Assembly (NCBI GenBank): GCA_011046015.1
Contig: DSBO01000019.1
Span: 1-13,983, forward strand
Direction of reading: 5' to 3'
Source: Thioalkalivibrio sp.
GTDB taxonomy: Bacteria; Pseudomonadota; Gammaproteobacteria; SpSt-1174
DNA: 13,983 nt
Position numbers and translations under genes: made by a program. Below, piece by piece: positions 13,799-13,983 of this stretch (position 1 is its first letter; every line of letters starts with the position of its first letter). The notes below the pieces were generated by a model, which saw nothing but the letters and a program-made list of their open reading frames with translations, searched no databases and was not told the DNA's origin.

Positions 13799-13836
13799 TG
13801 AACCCAATCATTGCATAAATTCGCGCCGTAAAATGG
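13799..13836. other. Junction between cassette array and insertion sequence
   Basis: These 38 bases separate the last cassette gene from the transposase stop codon. They must contain the left end of the insertion sequence, but with only one end in view neither the terminal inverted repeat nor the target duplication can be placed. Confidence 0.4.
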
Positions 13837-13983
13837 TCATGCGGCGGACTTCATGGCATCCAAATAATGCAACAACTCGGATTTTACAGCCGGATTCGCG
13901 CTCATGTTGAGCGTCAGTTGCCCCTGCGGCCGGGTCAGGCGGCCGGCGCGCTGGATCAGCTTGCGTCGCACGGTACCGAGTTG
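13837..13983 (-). CDS. DDE transposase, C-terminal fragment (IS1380-like)
   Basis: The last 48 codons of a minus-strand gene run off the right edge of the window; the stop is TGA at 13837-13839. The sequence QLGTVRRKLIQRAGRL followed by TRPQGQLTLNMSANP and ELLHYLDAMKSAA resembles the end of DDE transposases of the IS1380 type (GTVRRKLIKIGA-like helix, then a beta strand). The catalytic residues lie outside the window, so the family name is tentative. The fragment is GC-rich, unlike the cassettes beside it, which marks a junction between DNA of different origin. Confidence 0.6.
   Translation of the reverse strand, partial: QLGTVRRKLIQRAGRLTRPQGQLTLNMSANPAVKSELLHYLDAMKSAA

Noticed and set aside
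13799..13836. A third attC and an insertion-sequence terminal repeat
   Set aside because: No RYYYAAC arm complementary to GTTAGTG exists here, and a terminal repeat cannot be recognised with one end of the element.

Overview
The window has two unlike halves. Positions 1 to about 9,550 are a GC-rich bacterial chromosome backbone. Positions about 9,560 to the right edge are an integron with AT-richer cassettes, ending in the tail of a transposase. A group 1-type uptake [NiFe] hydrogenase, a bacterial V/A-type ATPase operon and a chromosomal-type integron together suggest a GC-rich proteobacterium, most likely a chemolithotrophic or phototrophic gammaproteobacterium. That assignment is inference.

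Backbone: the window opens inside a [NiFe] hydrogenase large-subunit gene (1-474). Five bases later a nine-gene, tightly coupled V-type ATPase operon begins (480-8525). Its order is G/H-like stalk protein, C/d-like protein, I, K, F, E, A, B, D. Most junctions are ATGA or TGATG overlaps. A, B, D and F form the catalytic head and rotor, E with the G/H-like protein the peripheral stalks, I and K the membrane motor, and the C/d-like protein probably links rotor and ring. Then come a DUF488/YeaO-like gene (8561-8923), a leader with an inverted repeat, a secreted Gln/Glu/Lys-rich protein (9071-9499) and a strong intrinsic terminator (9521-9550).

Integron: on the minus strand (9562-10528) lies an integron integrase gene, intI, interrupted by one extra base near 10339, so it is probably inactive. 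To its right is a repeat-rich region holding a likely intI promoter and attI. The cassette array then runs on the plus strand. Cassette 1 (10663-11577) encodes a PIN-like nuclease domain protein. Cassette 2 (11578-13079) encodes a 467-aa unknown protein with a coiled coil and a HicA-like C-terminal domain. Cassette 3 (from 13080) encodes a small lipoprotein and a two-helix membrane protein. Boundaries of cassettes 1 and 2 are supported by the sequence: the first seven-base core site of each (GTTAAAT, GTTAGAA) is exactly complementary to the 5' arm of that cassette's own attC (ATTTAAC, TTCTAAC). The matching arm for cassette 3 (CACTAAC) is missing, and the array runs into a minus-strand transposase C-terminus (13837-13983), so the array was probably cut by an insertion sequence.

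The main novelty candidates are the cassette 2 protein, the PIN-like cassette, the repeat and palindrome set around attI, and the hydrogenase and V-ATPase juxtaposition.
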